Shown here one piece after another: positions 52,319 to 60,576 of a stretch of DNA of 64,000 bases. Positions within the stretch are counted from its first letter, which is position 1. Each line of letters starts with the position of its first letter. The position numbers were made by a program, and so were the translations under genes. The notes beneath the pieces are model-generated. The model made no database searches and was not told the DNA's origin. It saw nothing but the letters and a program-made list of their open reading frames with translations. Source of the stretch: Parapedobacter lycopersici_A (GTDB lineage: Bacteria > Bacteroidota > Bacteroidia > Sphingobacteriales > Sphingobacteriaceae); the NCBI RefSeq assembly GCF_040395035.1, contig NZ_JBEBRB010000001.1:1-64000 (forward strand), read 5' to 3'.

Positions 52319-54082
52319 TTGAGCGAGTCCCAGGTTACCGGTAAAACATACGATGCGCACCTGCTCCGGCGGGTCATGCGTTATGTAAAACCCTATCGGG
52401 GTATTTTTATCGGTTCCATCGTGCTCACCCTGGTTATGGCGGCCGTGGCACCGGCGCTGCCCATGCTGATTGAATATACGCTGGACCGGTTTATCCTCCA
52501 GAACGACACCGACGGGCTGCGCATGATGCTGATACTGATGCTCGGACTGCTGCTGCTCCAGACGGTCATCCGCTATTTTCACACGCTGATGACCAATACA
52601 TTAGGGCAATCGGTCATCCGCGACCTGCGGATTGATGTGTTTAATCATATTACCGGGCTCCGGCTTAAATATTTTGACCGCACACCGATCGGGCGGTTGA
52701 TTACCCGTACGATCTCCGACCTGGAAACCATTGCCAATATCTTTTCAGAAGGACTGCTCCAGATCATCGGCGACGTGCTGCAACTGGTCGTTATCCTCGG
52801 CGTTATGTTTTACAGCGACTGGAAACTCACACTTATCGTATTGATTCCCATGCCGTTGATGATTGGCGCCACATACGTTTTCAAAGAGGCCATGAAATCG
52901 GCTTTCCAGGACGTGCGTCAGTGGATTTCCAACTTAAATACCTTTCTCCAGGAACACATTTCCGGCATCAGCATCATTCAGTATTTTGCCCGTGAGGAAC
53001 AGGAAATGCGGAAATTCAAGGCAACCAATGCCGAACACCGTAACGCACATATCCGGGCCAACTGGTATTTCTCGATTTTCTTCCCGGTCATCGAAATCAT
53101 CATGGCCATTGCCCTGGGGCTCTTGGTCTGGTACGGTTCAAGGGAAGTGCTGGCCGACCGGCTTTCACCGGGCGTCATCGTCGCATTCATCATGTACATA
53201 AACATGATTTTCCGCCCCATCCGGGAACTCGTCGATAAATTCAATACGCTGCAGATGGGCATGGTCAGTGCCGAGCGCATCTTTGCCGTACTCGACACCG
53301 ACGAAAAATCAGCCAATGACGGGCGGCAACAGCCCGCCCACGTCCGTGGCGAAATCACGTTCAACAAGGTATGGTTCGCCTACGACGAGGAAAAGTGGGT
53401 GCTTAAAGACTTGAATTTCCATATCCGACCGGGAGAGACATTGGCACTTGTTGGTGCCACCGGGGCCGGAAAATCATCTACCATCAATATCCTGAGCCGG
53501 TTTTACGAGGTGAACCGGGGCGCCATTCTGCTCGACAACATGGATATCCGCGAATATGAACTTAATTTCCTGCGCCGTACCATCGCCACTGTTTTGCAGG
53601 ACGTTTTTCTGTTTGCCGATTCCATTGCGAACAACATCAGCCTCAACAATCCGGATATTACCCGCGAACAGATCATTCAGGCATCCCGGCAGGTGGGAGC
53701 ACATGATTTCATCCAGCGGCTGCCCGGTGGATACGACTACCAGGTCCAGGAACGCGGGGCTACGCTGTCTTCGGGGCAGGCCCAGCTCATCTCCTTTATC
53801 CGGGCGCTGGTGCACGATCCGAAAATCCTGGTGCTCGACGAGGCCACATCGGCGGTCGATACCGAGACCGAAATCCTGATCCAGCAGGCCATTGACACAC
53901 TAATGAAAGGGCGTACTTCCATTGTGATTGCCCACCGCCTTTCGACCATCCAGAAAGCCGACAAAATTATCGTGCTGGACAAAGGGGAAATGAAAGAAAT
54001 GGGATCACACCAGGAATTACTCCGCATCGACGGCTATTACAAACGCCTGTACGATCTGCAATTTAATTCGGCAGGAATCTAA
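52319..54082 (+). CDS. MsbA-like ABC exporter (fused membrane and ATPase domains)
   Basis: The 587-residue half-transporter has six helices in its first 320 residues and a C-terminal ATPase with Walker A GATGAGKSS (about 380), a non-standard signature LSSGQAQLISFIRAL (about 483) and Walker B ILVLDEATSAVD. It acts as a dimer in the inner membrane; lipid or drug export is the family role, the substrate is not determined. No ATG fits, so the TTG at 52319 is used. The stop overlaps that of the convergent hydrolase by four bases. Confidence 0.92.
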   Translation: MSESQVTGKTYDAHLLRRVMRYVKPYRGIFIGSIVLTLVMAAVAPALPMLIEYTLDRFILQNDTDGLRMMLILMLGLLLLQTVIRYFHTLMTNTLGQSVIRDLRIDVFNHITGLRLKYFDRTPIGRLITRTISDLETIANIFSEGLLQIIGDVLQLVVILGVMFYSDWKLTLIVLIPMPLMIGATYVFKEAMKSAFQDVRQWISNLNTFLQEHISGISIIQYFAREEQEMRKFKATNAEHRNAHIRANWYFSIFFPVIEIIMAIALGLLVWYGSREVLADRLSPGVIVAFIMYINMIFRPIRELVDKFNTLQMGMVSAERIFAVLDTDEKSANDGRQQPAHVRGEITFNKVWFAYDEEKWVLKDLNFHIRPGETLALVGATGAGKSSTINILSRFYEVNRGAILLDNMDIREYELNFLRRTIATVLQDVFLFADSIANNISLNNPDITREQIIQASRQVGAHDFIQRLPGGYDYQVQERGATLSSGQAQLISFIRALVHDPKILVLDEATSAVDTETEILIQQAIDTLMKGRTSIVIAHRLSTIQKADKIIVLDKGEMKEMGSHQELLRIDGYYKRLYDLQFNSAGI

Positions 54083-55203
54083 TAGACTTCATTCAGCCAG
54101 CGGAAAAGCGACACGGATTCGCCGGTCGCCGCTACCTGGGGGTTGATCCCTATAAGCTGTGCCACCCGCTCGAAAATCCCAGCTATTTCCATGTCATCCC
54201 GGTTAGTGAATAACGCGACTGTCAATCCACGGTGCGGGTTCAGGTATACGATGTTGTGGAAGCCGGTACTCTCCCCTGAATGGAACAGGCAGGCAGTCCC
54301 ATCTTTTTCGCGGCCAATGAACCAACCCATGCTATAGTACACGTTCCCATTTACTGGCGATTTTTCGGCTTCCAGCGAATCCCGATAGGCGGATGAGGGG
54401 AACCCGCCGACCAGCAATGCTTCGGCCCAGCGCAGGTATTCCTGTGCCGACAGATACACGCCCCCATCGCCCTGGGCAGCACTGGTAAGGCTCTGGTCGG
54501 CAAATACAAAACGGTCTCCATCCGGGTGATAACCATATGCCCGGTTGGCGATTTCCACCTGTGGTTCATACACCAGTGCTTCATCCATCCCCAGTGGCAA
54601 AAAGATACGCTGCTTTACAAAATCGGCGTAGCGCTGGCCGCTTACTTTCGCAACGATGAGTGACAGCAGGCAATAACCGGTGTTACTATACCGGAACCGG
54701 GTACCGGGTGCGAAGTAGGTATGCTCCTGCCTTCTGATCAGCCGCAGCACATCCGCATCCAGTACCTGTACGGTCTGTGAATCGGGAATTAAGGCCTCAT
54801 AATCCCAGATACCCGACGTGTGGTTCAGCAGCTGCCGGATGGTGATCGCACCCACGGTATCGGCAAGACCCTCAAAAAACTGCGCCAGCGGATCGTCCAG
54901 GGTTAGTTTCCCTGCTTCCGCCAACAGGTAAACGGCCATCGCGGTAAACTGCTTGCTCACCGAGGCCATGCGGAAATGCGTATCGGCTTTTATGGCGGCA
55001 CCTGTTTTCGGGTCCGCCGAGCCAAACCCCCGGCTGAAAACCGGTTCATCTCCTTGTTTGACCACCAGTACACCTCCGGGTACCCGGTCCGATGGATAAT
55101 GCTGCCGCATCACGGCATCCAGCTGTTCAGGAAGGGACTGTGCCGCGGCAGACGGCAGCAAAAGGCCCAATGTCACGGCAAGGAATAATAAATGGCGTAT
55201 CAT
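54079..55203 (-). CDS. serine hydrolase of the beta-lactamase/PBP family (S12)
   Basis: The 374-residue exported protein has a signal peptide ending SAAAQ (about 21) and the class C-like motifs: catalytic serine in MASVSKQFTA (about 80), YSNTGYCLL (YxN, about 168) and HSGESTG in place of the KTG box (about 315). Such proteins include esterases, D-amino peptidases and beta-lactamases; resistance should not be inferred. The ATG at 55203 is preferred to one directly upstream. A well-formed promoter lies at 55224. Confidence 0.9.
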   Translation of the reverse strand: MIRHLLFLAVTLGLLLPSAAAQSLPEQLDAVMRQHYPSDRVPGGVLVVKQGDEPVFSRGFGSADPKTGAAIKADTHFRMASVSKQFTAMAVYLLAEAGKLTLDDPLAQFFEGLADTVGAITIRQLLNHTSGIWDYEALIPDSQTVQVLDADVLRLIRRQEHTYFAPGTRFRYSNTGYCLLSLIVAKVSGQRYADFVKQRIFLPLGMDEALVYEPQVEIANRAYGYHPDGDRFVFADQSLTSAAQGDGGVYLSAQEYLRWAEALLVGGFPSSAYRDSLEAEKSPVNGNVYYSMGWFIGREKDGTACLFHSGESTGFHNIVYLNPHRGLTVALFTNRDDMEIAGIFERVAQLIGINPQVAATGESVSLFRWLNEVY

Positions 55204-55223
55204 CATGTATCACGCGGTTTATC

Positions 55224-55252
55224 CAAAGTTAGTAATATCCGGAAGAAACCAA
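55224..55252 (-). promoter_or_regulatory. promoter for the serine hydrolase gene
   Basis: Minus-strand TAACTTTG (55224-55231) preceded by TTG (55250-55252) with 18 bases between; predicted leader about 14 bases. Confidence 0.6.
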
Positions 55253-55318
55253 GTCAATGAACGGCAGGGCGATGAGGTATGGGAAAGGGTGAAGACTTCC
55301 GGCACATTTCTTCGGAGT

Positions 55319-55416
55319 GAGTCCATAGTGAGTCCAGGGTGAGTCCGGAATGAGTCCAGTGTGAGTCCAGTTTTTTACGTAAATAGCTGGACTCACCCCG
55401 GACTGCTGGCGGGTTC
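55319..55416. repeat. 11-bp phased GAGTCC array with inverted half
   Basis: GAGTCC occurs at 55319, 55330, 55341, 55352 and 55363, exactly 11 bases apart, each preceded by T and followed by A or G. After a T-rich gap the inverted core GGACTC stands at 55389, GGACTG at 55400 and a degenerate GGGTTC at 55411, again 11 bases apart. The innermost copies form a perfect 10-bp stem (55361-55370 with 55387-55396) and a 16-base loop. The design matches the TTCG array at 3906 but the core is different. Confidence 0.88.
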
Positions 55417-55555
55417 AGCGCGAAGCAGCTACGGCAACGTGGTAAAACTGTCTGTACCGCCGTGGGAATAGCACGTAAACCCAGCCGCTTTATGCCGGCG
55501 GATCAACGTAACAATATCGCTGCCGTGCGGTCTAACCGATCAAACCCCTGATGCG

Positions 55556-56644
55556 ATGAAACAGGTAACCCTCTTCTTCTGGTGGTGCAGCGGCATGCAC
55601 CGGGAAACGCTGGAACAGTATCCCGCCGAACGGCATAAATACGTCGGTATCGGAGCCACGATATTTTTCACCGGACTTTTTGCTGCATTGTCGGGTGGGT
55701 ATGCGCTGTATTTCGTGTTCAGCGGCAGCGGACCCGCGGGCTTATATGCACTATTTTTCGGACTATTATGGGGTCTGGCCATCTTTAACATGGACCGTTA
55801 CATCGTTTCCAGTATTAATAAAAATGCCCCGGGAGGCAAGCAGCTGCTGCAGGCTACTCCCCGGATACTGCTCGCCATCCTGATTGGCATCGTCATCTCA
55901 CGACCGCTCGAACTCAAAATATTCGATAAGGAGATCCGCCAACAGCTGGCCACCAATTACCTGAACCAGCAACGCGCCACGCTGGATACGTTGAATCTCG
56001 CATTTGACCGTAAATACGCCCTGGAACTGGAGCGGCTGGCCGCCCTGCGCAGCGAACGGGATACGCTGGAGGCTGCCATCAAGTCGGCGCACGTCAAGCT
56101 GTACCAGGAGACGTTCGGCGATAAAACGCCGGAGACTTCGGGAATTACCGGTTATGGACCATATGCCAAAAGACGGCAGGCCGACCTGGATAAACAGGAA
56201 CAGTACCTGGACACGTTACGCACGCGCATCCAACACCAGGAAACATTTATCCGGGAACAAAAACAAGCGGAAGGCCTATCGGATGAGCGGCTGCTTACGG
56301 GCGCGCGACTGGACAGCGTGGTCCAGCATGCCGGCTTTGCCGATCGGAATGCGGCGTTAGGCGACCTGAAATACCGTGCCGACGGCAGCGTGAATACCGC
56401 CAATTATGCGGCGATCACCTTTATCATGTTGCTTTTTATCTTCTTTGAATGCCTGCCGGTACTGGTCAAGCTGATGAGCATGCGGGATGCATACGATGTA
56501 GCGCTGCGTGACCGGCAGACCGTGGACATTCACCGGTCGGCAAAAAACCGGGATGCGGAAATAGCCATTATTGACGGGGTGCACGATCTCCGGATAAAAA
56601 CAGAGACCGAAAAGCAGACACGGGTACTGTTGGATACGGATTGA
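55556..56644 (+). CDS. DUF4407-family membrane protein
   Basis: The 362-residue protein has three N-terminal helices (about 30-50, 58-78, 98-114), a long charged coiled-coil region (about 130-265, LDTLNLAFDRKYALELERLAALRSERDTL in part) and one C-terminal helix (about 286-305, ITFIMLLFIFFECLPVLVKL), followed by a soluble tail. This fits DUF4407, an uncharacterised bacterial family. The start MKQVTLFFWWCSG is typical. It follows the 11-bp array and is convergent with the orphan ABC ATPase. Confidence 0.85.
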   Translation: MKQVTLFFWWCSGMHRETLEQYPAERHKYVGIGATIFFTGLFAALSGGYALYFVFSGSGPAGLYALFFGLLWGLAIFNMDRYIVSSINKNAPGGKQLLQATPRILLAILIGIVISRPLELKIFDKEIRQQLATNYLNQQRATLDTLNLAFDRKYALELERLAALRSERDTLEAAIKSAHVKLYQETFGDKTPETSGITGYGPYAKRRQADLDKQEQYLDTLRTRIQHQETFIREQKQAEGLSDERLLTGARLDSVVQHAGFADRNAALGDLKYRADGSVNTANYAAITFIMLLFIFFECLPVLVKLMSMRDAYDVALRDRQTVDIHRSAKNRDAEIAIIDGVHDLRIKTETEKQTRVLLDTD

Positions 56645-56654
56645 ATTTTACCTG

Positions 56655-57707
56655 TCATCCGAGCGGCTGGTACCGCTCGACCCGGAGGTTAGCACGCATG
56701 CCGGCACGGTAAGTACCGATGTCCCGGTGTATTGCCTGAAGCGTCACGCCGTTGCAGCCGACGGTCAATTCCTCATAAAATCCTTTGAAGCGCACTTCCA
56801 GCAGCTCAAACGTCCCCGCCGGGTCAGGAGTCAGGACAATCCACTCGGGATGGATGGCTACCGAGGTTCCGCTACGGATGTCCAGTACCAGGGCCTCGAT
56901 CGGGTTCAGCACGTTGCTCCGCGCCAGCAAACGGGCGGTGTAAGCATCCGGGGGCTGCTGGTAAAGCGTCAATGGGTTACCCGCCGCCACCAGTCGCCCG
57001 CCACGCAGGATGATCAGCTCATCGGCCATGGAAAGTACTTCGGCCGGATCGTGTGACACCAGGATCACCGTAAGGCCGGTATCTGCCACAATGGAACGGA
57101 TATCGCGTTGCAGGGAGTCCCGGAAGGAGGCATCTACCTGGTTGAACGGTTCGTCCATCAGCAATACTTCCGGCTCATTAACCAGTGCCCGGGCGATGGC
57201 CACCCGCTGCTTTTCTCCGCCACTGAGGTCGGCAACGCGCTGTTTATCCAGGTGCGCGATGCGCAGCTGCCTTAAAATACGTTCGGTTTTTGCCTGTTTT
57301 GCGTCCAGATCCGTATTCGGCAGCTGTGAGGCGATATTGTCCCACACATTGGCATAGGTATTCAGGTCGTCAAAGCCCTGCGAGACCATCCGCATGGCCT
57401 CATGCCCGGGAATCAGCTTTTCCTGCGGGCCGGGCACTTTCCTTCCCCGGTAGCGGATTTCGCCTTCCTGAAGTTCCAAGAGGCCATAAATCAGTCGCAG
57501 CAAGGTACTCTTCCCGCTCCCGCTTTCACCAACAATTGCCGTAATTTTCCCCTCCCCGATTTGAAAAGACAGTCCGCTTACCGCAATAACCGGTTGTTTA
57601 CCCGAAAACGAGCGGCCGACGTTTTCACCATGAATGAAGGCCAGGCCTTCGCGCAGCACATCGGCGGGTACGGAACAGGAAGGGGAATTTGTAGCGGGTA
57701 CAGCCAT
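56655..57707 (-). CDS. orphan ABC ATPase with C-terminal TOBE-like domain
   Basis: The 350-residue protein has Walker A VGESGSGKST, signature LSGGEKQRVAIARAL and Walker B VLLMDEPFNQVD, then a C-terminal beta-rich region (VAIHPEWIVLTPDPAGTF, FKGFYEELTVGCNG) like the TOBE domain of PotA/FbpC/CysA-type importers. No permease or binding protein is encoded near it, so the substrate is unknown. The ATG at 57707 comes directly after the U tract of a terminator; the promoter lies on the far side of that hairpin (57741-57748). Confidence 0.85.
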   Translation of the reverse strand: MAVPATNSPSCSVPADVLREGLAFIHGENVGRSFSGKQPVIAVSGLSFQIGEGKITAIVGESGSGKSTLLRLIYGLLELQEGEIRYRGRKVPGPQEKLIPGHEAMRMVSQGFDDLNTYANVWDNIASQLPNTDLDAKQAKTERILRQLRIAHLDKQRVADLSGGEKQRVAIARALVNEPEVLLMDEPFNQVDASFRDSLQRDIRSIVADTGLTVILVSHDPAEVLSMADELIILRGGRLVAAGNPLTLYQQPPDAYTARLLARSNVLNPIEALVLDIRSGTSVAIHPEWIVLTPDPAGTFELLEVRFKGFYEELTVGCNGVTLQAIHRDIGTYRAGMRANLRVERYQPLG

Positions 57708-57739
57708 AAAAAAGCCGCCCCGGCAGGTACCGGGACGGC
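57708..57739 (-). terminator. Rho-independent terminator of the outer-membrane protein gene
   Basis: On the minus strand a 10-bp stem (57730-57739 with 57714-57723, one G-U pair) with a six-base loop is followed by six U residues (57708-57713). It lies 69 bases after the stop of the outer-membrane protein gene and ends exactly at the ATG of the next gene. Confidence 0.8.
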
Positions 57740-57740
57740 A

Positions 57741-57774
57741 CAAAATTACGAAAAATGTACCGGATTGCCAGCAA
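57741..57774 (-). promoter_or_regulatory. promoter of the orphan ABC ATPase gene
   Basis: Minus-strand TAATTTTG (57741-57748) with TTG at 57772-57774, 23 bases apart. The predicted start near 57734 falls inside the 5' arm of the terminator hairpin. Confidence 0.5.
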
Positions 57775-57808
57775 CGGTGATGGCCGGTCCCTGTCGGCGG
57801 AGGCGTTG

Positions 57809-58705
57809 TCAGAACCCAAACATCAACCCGAATGCGAAATTGCGCAGTCCTTCCTGCTGCGGACTGTTTTCAAAACTATCGTTAATGTAATATTTGGCAT
57901 AAATACCAAAAGGGCCTACACCAACCCGGGCAAATGCACCGTAGCGGAACTGCGCTAAATTGTAATCATCCTTAAATTTCTGCTTTCCCAGTTCATCGCT
58001 TTTGAAGCGCTGGGTGCCCTTCAGCAGGAAACCACCCTCTGGTCCGACCGCAAATTTCAGTCGGCCCAACCCGTCATAATGACGGCTGCGCCACTCAAAC
58101 GTGAGCGGCAGCCGGAGGTAGGTGGCTGTCAGCCGGTTCTTTGTATAATTGATTTCGTTACGGTCGACGATATCCCAGGCCAGCGGGGTGGTGTTTTCCC
58201 GCAGATCGATGTTCTCGCGGAACCGGATATAGGTCCAGTCAAACCCGCCGGATAAAAAGATACGGAAGTGGTCGTTGAAACGGTAGCCCACCTGCAGTAG
58301 GTCGAACCCGAAATTAACCGTCTTCCCGGGCCGGTAACGGAAGTCGCGGTTATTATCGGACAACGTAAAGCTTCCGTTATCTACTAACCTGACCAGCCCG
58401 AGATCAATCCGCGACAGGGTAATGCCATAAATGGGGCGCGCGCTCCGGGTATCACGTTCTGTTTCCTCCGGTTCATCCGTCTGGAGCCGGTATGTCTTTT
58501 CCTCACTTCCGACACGGATGATGCCTTCGTCTTCACCGGGAACCAAAATCCGTACCTTGCGTTTCTCTCCGGTATCCACGTCTTCCACAATGACCGTGTC
58601 GGCCGAAATCGCACGCTGGCGCTGGCGCTCTGCACGCTGACGTTCCTGGGCAGCGGATGCCAGGGCGAGGGTGCATAAAACTAATGTAAGGCTGGTGTAT
58701 TTCAT
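57809..58705 (-). CDS. outer-membrane beta-barrel protein
   Basis: The 298-residue protein has a signal peptide ending ASAAQ (about 19), an Arg/Glu-rich linker, and from about residue 95 alternating strands ending in aromatic residues (FGFDLLQVGYRF, FRIFLSGGFDWTYIRF, LPLTFEWRS, GAFARVGVGPFGIYAKYYI, FAFGLMFGF). This is the profile of the small porin-like or OmpA-like barrels of Bacteroidota with a terminal phenylalanine. It follows the anti-sigma-like gene by 22 bases and is probably controlled with it. Confidence 0.82.
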   Translation of the reverse strand: MKYTSLTLVLCTLALASAAQERQRAERQRQRAISADTVIVEDVDTGEKRKVRILVPGEDEGIIRVGSEEKTYRLQTDEPEETERDTRSARPIYGITLSRIDLGLVRLVDNGSFTLSDNNRDFRYRPGKTVNFGFDLLQVGYRFNDHFRIFLSGGFDWTYIRFRENIDLRENTTPLAWDIVDRNEINYTKNRLTATYLRLPLTFEWRSRHYDGLGRLKFAVGPEGGFLLKGTQRFKSDELGKQKFKDDYNLAQFRYGAFARVGVGPFGIYAKYYINDSFENSPQQEGLRNFAFGLMFGF

Positions 58706-58727
58706 ATCTGACTGATTTAGTAACGTA

Positions 58728-59489
58728 TTATTTCCTGCTTCGGTTTCGTGCCAGGTTAAATTCGATTTTTATGGAGCCTTCGCTATCGCTGGAAAACAGC
58801 ACCGCTTTTTCTTCCCTTCGGTCTACCGTTCCCACTACGAAATTCAGCAGCTGGCTCACGCCGAACGGATTGGAGCGCGGTGCGGATGCCAGCATTTCCG
58901 CTGCCGTGTCGTCCAGCACCACGGGCGGCTGCACGTCGGGCACTCCGGAAGTATCCGATCCGGAACTGCCGGCTTCCGGGGTGGCGCGGGGTGATGATGG
59001 GGCCGCGACGGGCGATGGCCGCGCGGTTGACATTTGCTTTACGACTGGTTCGGAAGTAACCGCTTCGGGTATCGGCACCGCTACCGCCGGTATCGGCTCC
59101 GACCGTGTTTTTCGTGGTGTTGCCCGCGCTATCGGGGTACGCCCGGGCATTCCCGATGCAGCCGGCCGGGTCGGTCGGCTGGCTGAAACGGGACCGGCAG
59201 GCTGTGTATCTGTTTCAGCCACCGGCGCCGCTGCTTGGCCCTGCAGGTAAATAACCGGTACCGGACGGCTGGCCCAGTAGGAAAGCACCCCCACCAGCAG
59301 CGCTGCAGCTGCAGCCCAGCGCCAGGCAACAGGCACGGTACGGCGCCGGACGGACATCGCAGCCCGGTCCGGCGTTTGGCGGGCCAGGCCTGCCTCAATC
59401 TTATCCCACAGGCCGGCAGAGACGTCCGGGGTAAAATTTTTCATCTTATCCCGGATATGGCGATCAAATGGATTATCATCTGGATTCAT
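58728..59489 (-). CDS. membrane-anchored anti-sigma-factor-like protein
   Basis: The 253-residue protein has a cytoplasmic N-terminus of about 53 residues (NPFDRHIRDKMKNFTPDV, then LWDKIEAGL), one helix (WRWAAAAALLVGVLSYWAS, about 54-72) and a long Pro/Ala/Thr-rich outer part with a short ordered C-terminus (KAVLFSSDSEGSIKIEF). It overlaps the sigma gene by 14 bases, the usual position for an anti-sigma factor. No zinc anti-sigma motif is visible, so the role is inferred from context and topology. Confidence 0.75.
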   Translation of the reverse strand: MNPDDNPFDRHIRDKMKNFTPDVSAGLWDKIEAGLARQTPDRAAMSVRRRTVPVAWRWAAAAALLVGVLSYWASRPVPVIYLQGQAAAPVAETDTQPAGPVSASRPTRPAASGMPGRTPIARATPRKTRSEPIPAVAVPIPEAVTSEPVVKQMSTARPSPVAAPSSPRATPEAGSSGSDTSGVPDVQPPVVLDDTAAEMLASAPRSNPFGVSQLLNFVVGTVDRREEKAVLFSSDSEGSIKIEFNLARNRSRK

Positions 59490-60027
59490 ATGCTTTTATT
59501 TGCTTGATTCGTTCTTTAAGCCAGTTTCTGGCCCGTGATAACTGCGATTTGGATGCCCCCTCGCTGATGTCCAGCAGCTCGGCAATCTCCTTATGCGAAT
59601 ATCCCTCGATGGCATACAGGTTAAATACGGCCCGGTAACCGTCCGGCAACAGCCGGATCATAGCCAGCAGGTCTTCGCATGCGAGTGCATCGATCACTGT
59701 TGCCTCCTGCGACGCGTCCGTTACTTCCACCAGTTCCACTACCTGCACGGAACGGCCGTTTTTCCGGTACGTTTCAATGGCGGTGTTAATCATTACCCGG
59801 CGGATCCAGCCTTCAAATGAACCCTCACCGCGAAAGCTTTCGATCTGGGTAAACACCTTAATAAACCCGGCCTGCAGCACATCTTCGGCCTCGGCAGTGG
59901 TTCTCACGTAACGCATACACACACCCAGCATGCCGGAGGCCAGCGTGCGATACAGCATTTCCTGGGCGCGGGGGTTGTTTGCTTTACAACCTTCATACAA
60001 ATGATCTAATGCAACGGTTTGCTCCAA
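59476..60027 (-). CDS. ECF-type RNA polymerase sigma factor
   Basis: The 183-residue protein has region 2 (about 20-90: AQEMLYRTLASGMLGVCMRYV, AEDVLQAGFIKVFTQIESFRGEGSFEGWIRRVMINTAIETYRK in part) and region 4 with its helix-turn-helix (about 130-175: GYSHKEIAELLDISEGASKSQLSRAR in part). No ATG fits the start; a TTG at 60027 gives the family length. It is translated just before an anti-sigma-like protein and lies 111 bases after tsaE, downstream of porX on the same strand. Confidence 0.92.
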   Translation of the reverse strand: MEQTVALDHLYEGCKANNPRAQEMLYRTLASGMLGVCMRYVRTTAEAEDVLQAGFIKVFTQIESFRGEGSFEGWIRRVMINTAIETYRKNGRSVQVVELVEVTDASQEATVIDALACEDLLAMIRLLPDGYRAVFNLYAIEGYSHKEIAELLDISEGASKSQLSRARNWLKERIKQIKAYESR

Positions 60028-60138
60028 TGCTGATGCGTTTATTGCTAAGATGCAATTAATTGGGAAAAGGTTGCATGGAAAGGATATTTTTTAGGCCGGG
60101 CCGGCGGCAACGGGTCGGTATGCGGTGAGCCGGGCAGC

Positions 60139-60555
60139 TTAACCCAGGGAAACCGTGCAGGTACGTTTTCCGTCCGCCTCCGCATCAATCCGAACGGAAA
60201 CGGCATCGGGCGGCAACAGGCCGGCTATTTTTTCGGGCCACTCGACAAAACAATAGTTGCCGGAATAAAAATACTCCTCATAGCCCAGGTCGAATGCCTC
60301 CTGTTCGGATTTGATGCGGTAAAAATCAAAGTGATAAACCGGGCCGCGGGGGGTTGTATATTCATTGACAATGGAGAAGGTAGGACTTGCCGTGGCGTCG
60401 GTTACCCCCAGTTGCCCGCAAATGGCCTTAATCAAGGTCGTTTTACCTGCGCCCATCGGACCATAGAATAGCAATACACGCCGCGTACCGGCAGCGTCCA
60501 GCAGCTTTGCCGCCGCATCGGAAAGGGCGGCCAAATGCGCGATTTCGATAACCAT
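60139..60555 (-). CDS. tsaE: tRNA threonylcarbamoyladenosine biosynthesis ATPase TsaE
   Basis: TsaE is the ATPase that recycles the TsaBD complex making t6A at position 37 of ANN-decoding tRNAs. The 138-residue protein has Walker A GPMGAGKTTLIKAI (about 33), the conserved SPTFSIVNEY and VYHFDFYRI, and FVEWPEKIAGLLP. It follows porX by 21 bases on the same strand. Confidence 0.95.
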   Translation of the reverse strand: MVIEIAHLAALSDAAAKLLDAAGTRRVLLFYGPMGAGKTTLIKAICGQLGVTDATASPTFSIVNEYTTPRGPVYHFDFYRIKSEQEAFDLGYEEYFYSGNYCFVEWPEKIAGLLPPDAVSVRIDAEADGKRTCTVSLG

Positions 60556-60576
60556 GCGGCAAAAATACGGTTTTTG

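Larger units (their letters stand above)
55204..55555. other. intergenic region with the second 11-bp array
   Basis: No gene is supported in these 352 bases between divergent genes. They hold the hydrolase promoter (55224-55252) and the GAGTCC array (55319-55416). Nothing else stands out from 55417 to 55555. Confidence 0.6.

Noticed and set aside
54079..55203. Beta-lactamase resistance gene
   Set aside because: The S12 family is broad; the third motif is HSG rather than KTG, so resistance cannot be claimed.
55319..55416. CRISPR array
   Set aside because: Unit is 11 bases with no unique spacers and the second half is inverted; no cas genes.
60090..60115. GC-rich palindromic run between tsaE and the sigma gene as terminator
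   Set aside because: Arms overlap, leaving no loop, and no T tract follows on the minus strand.
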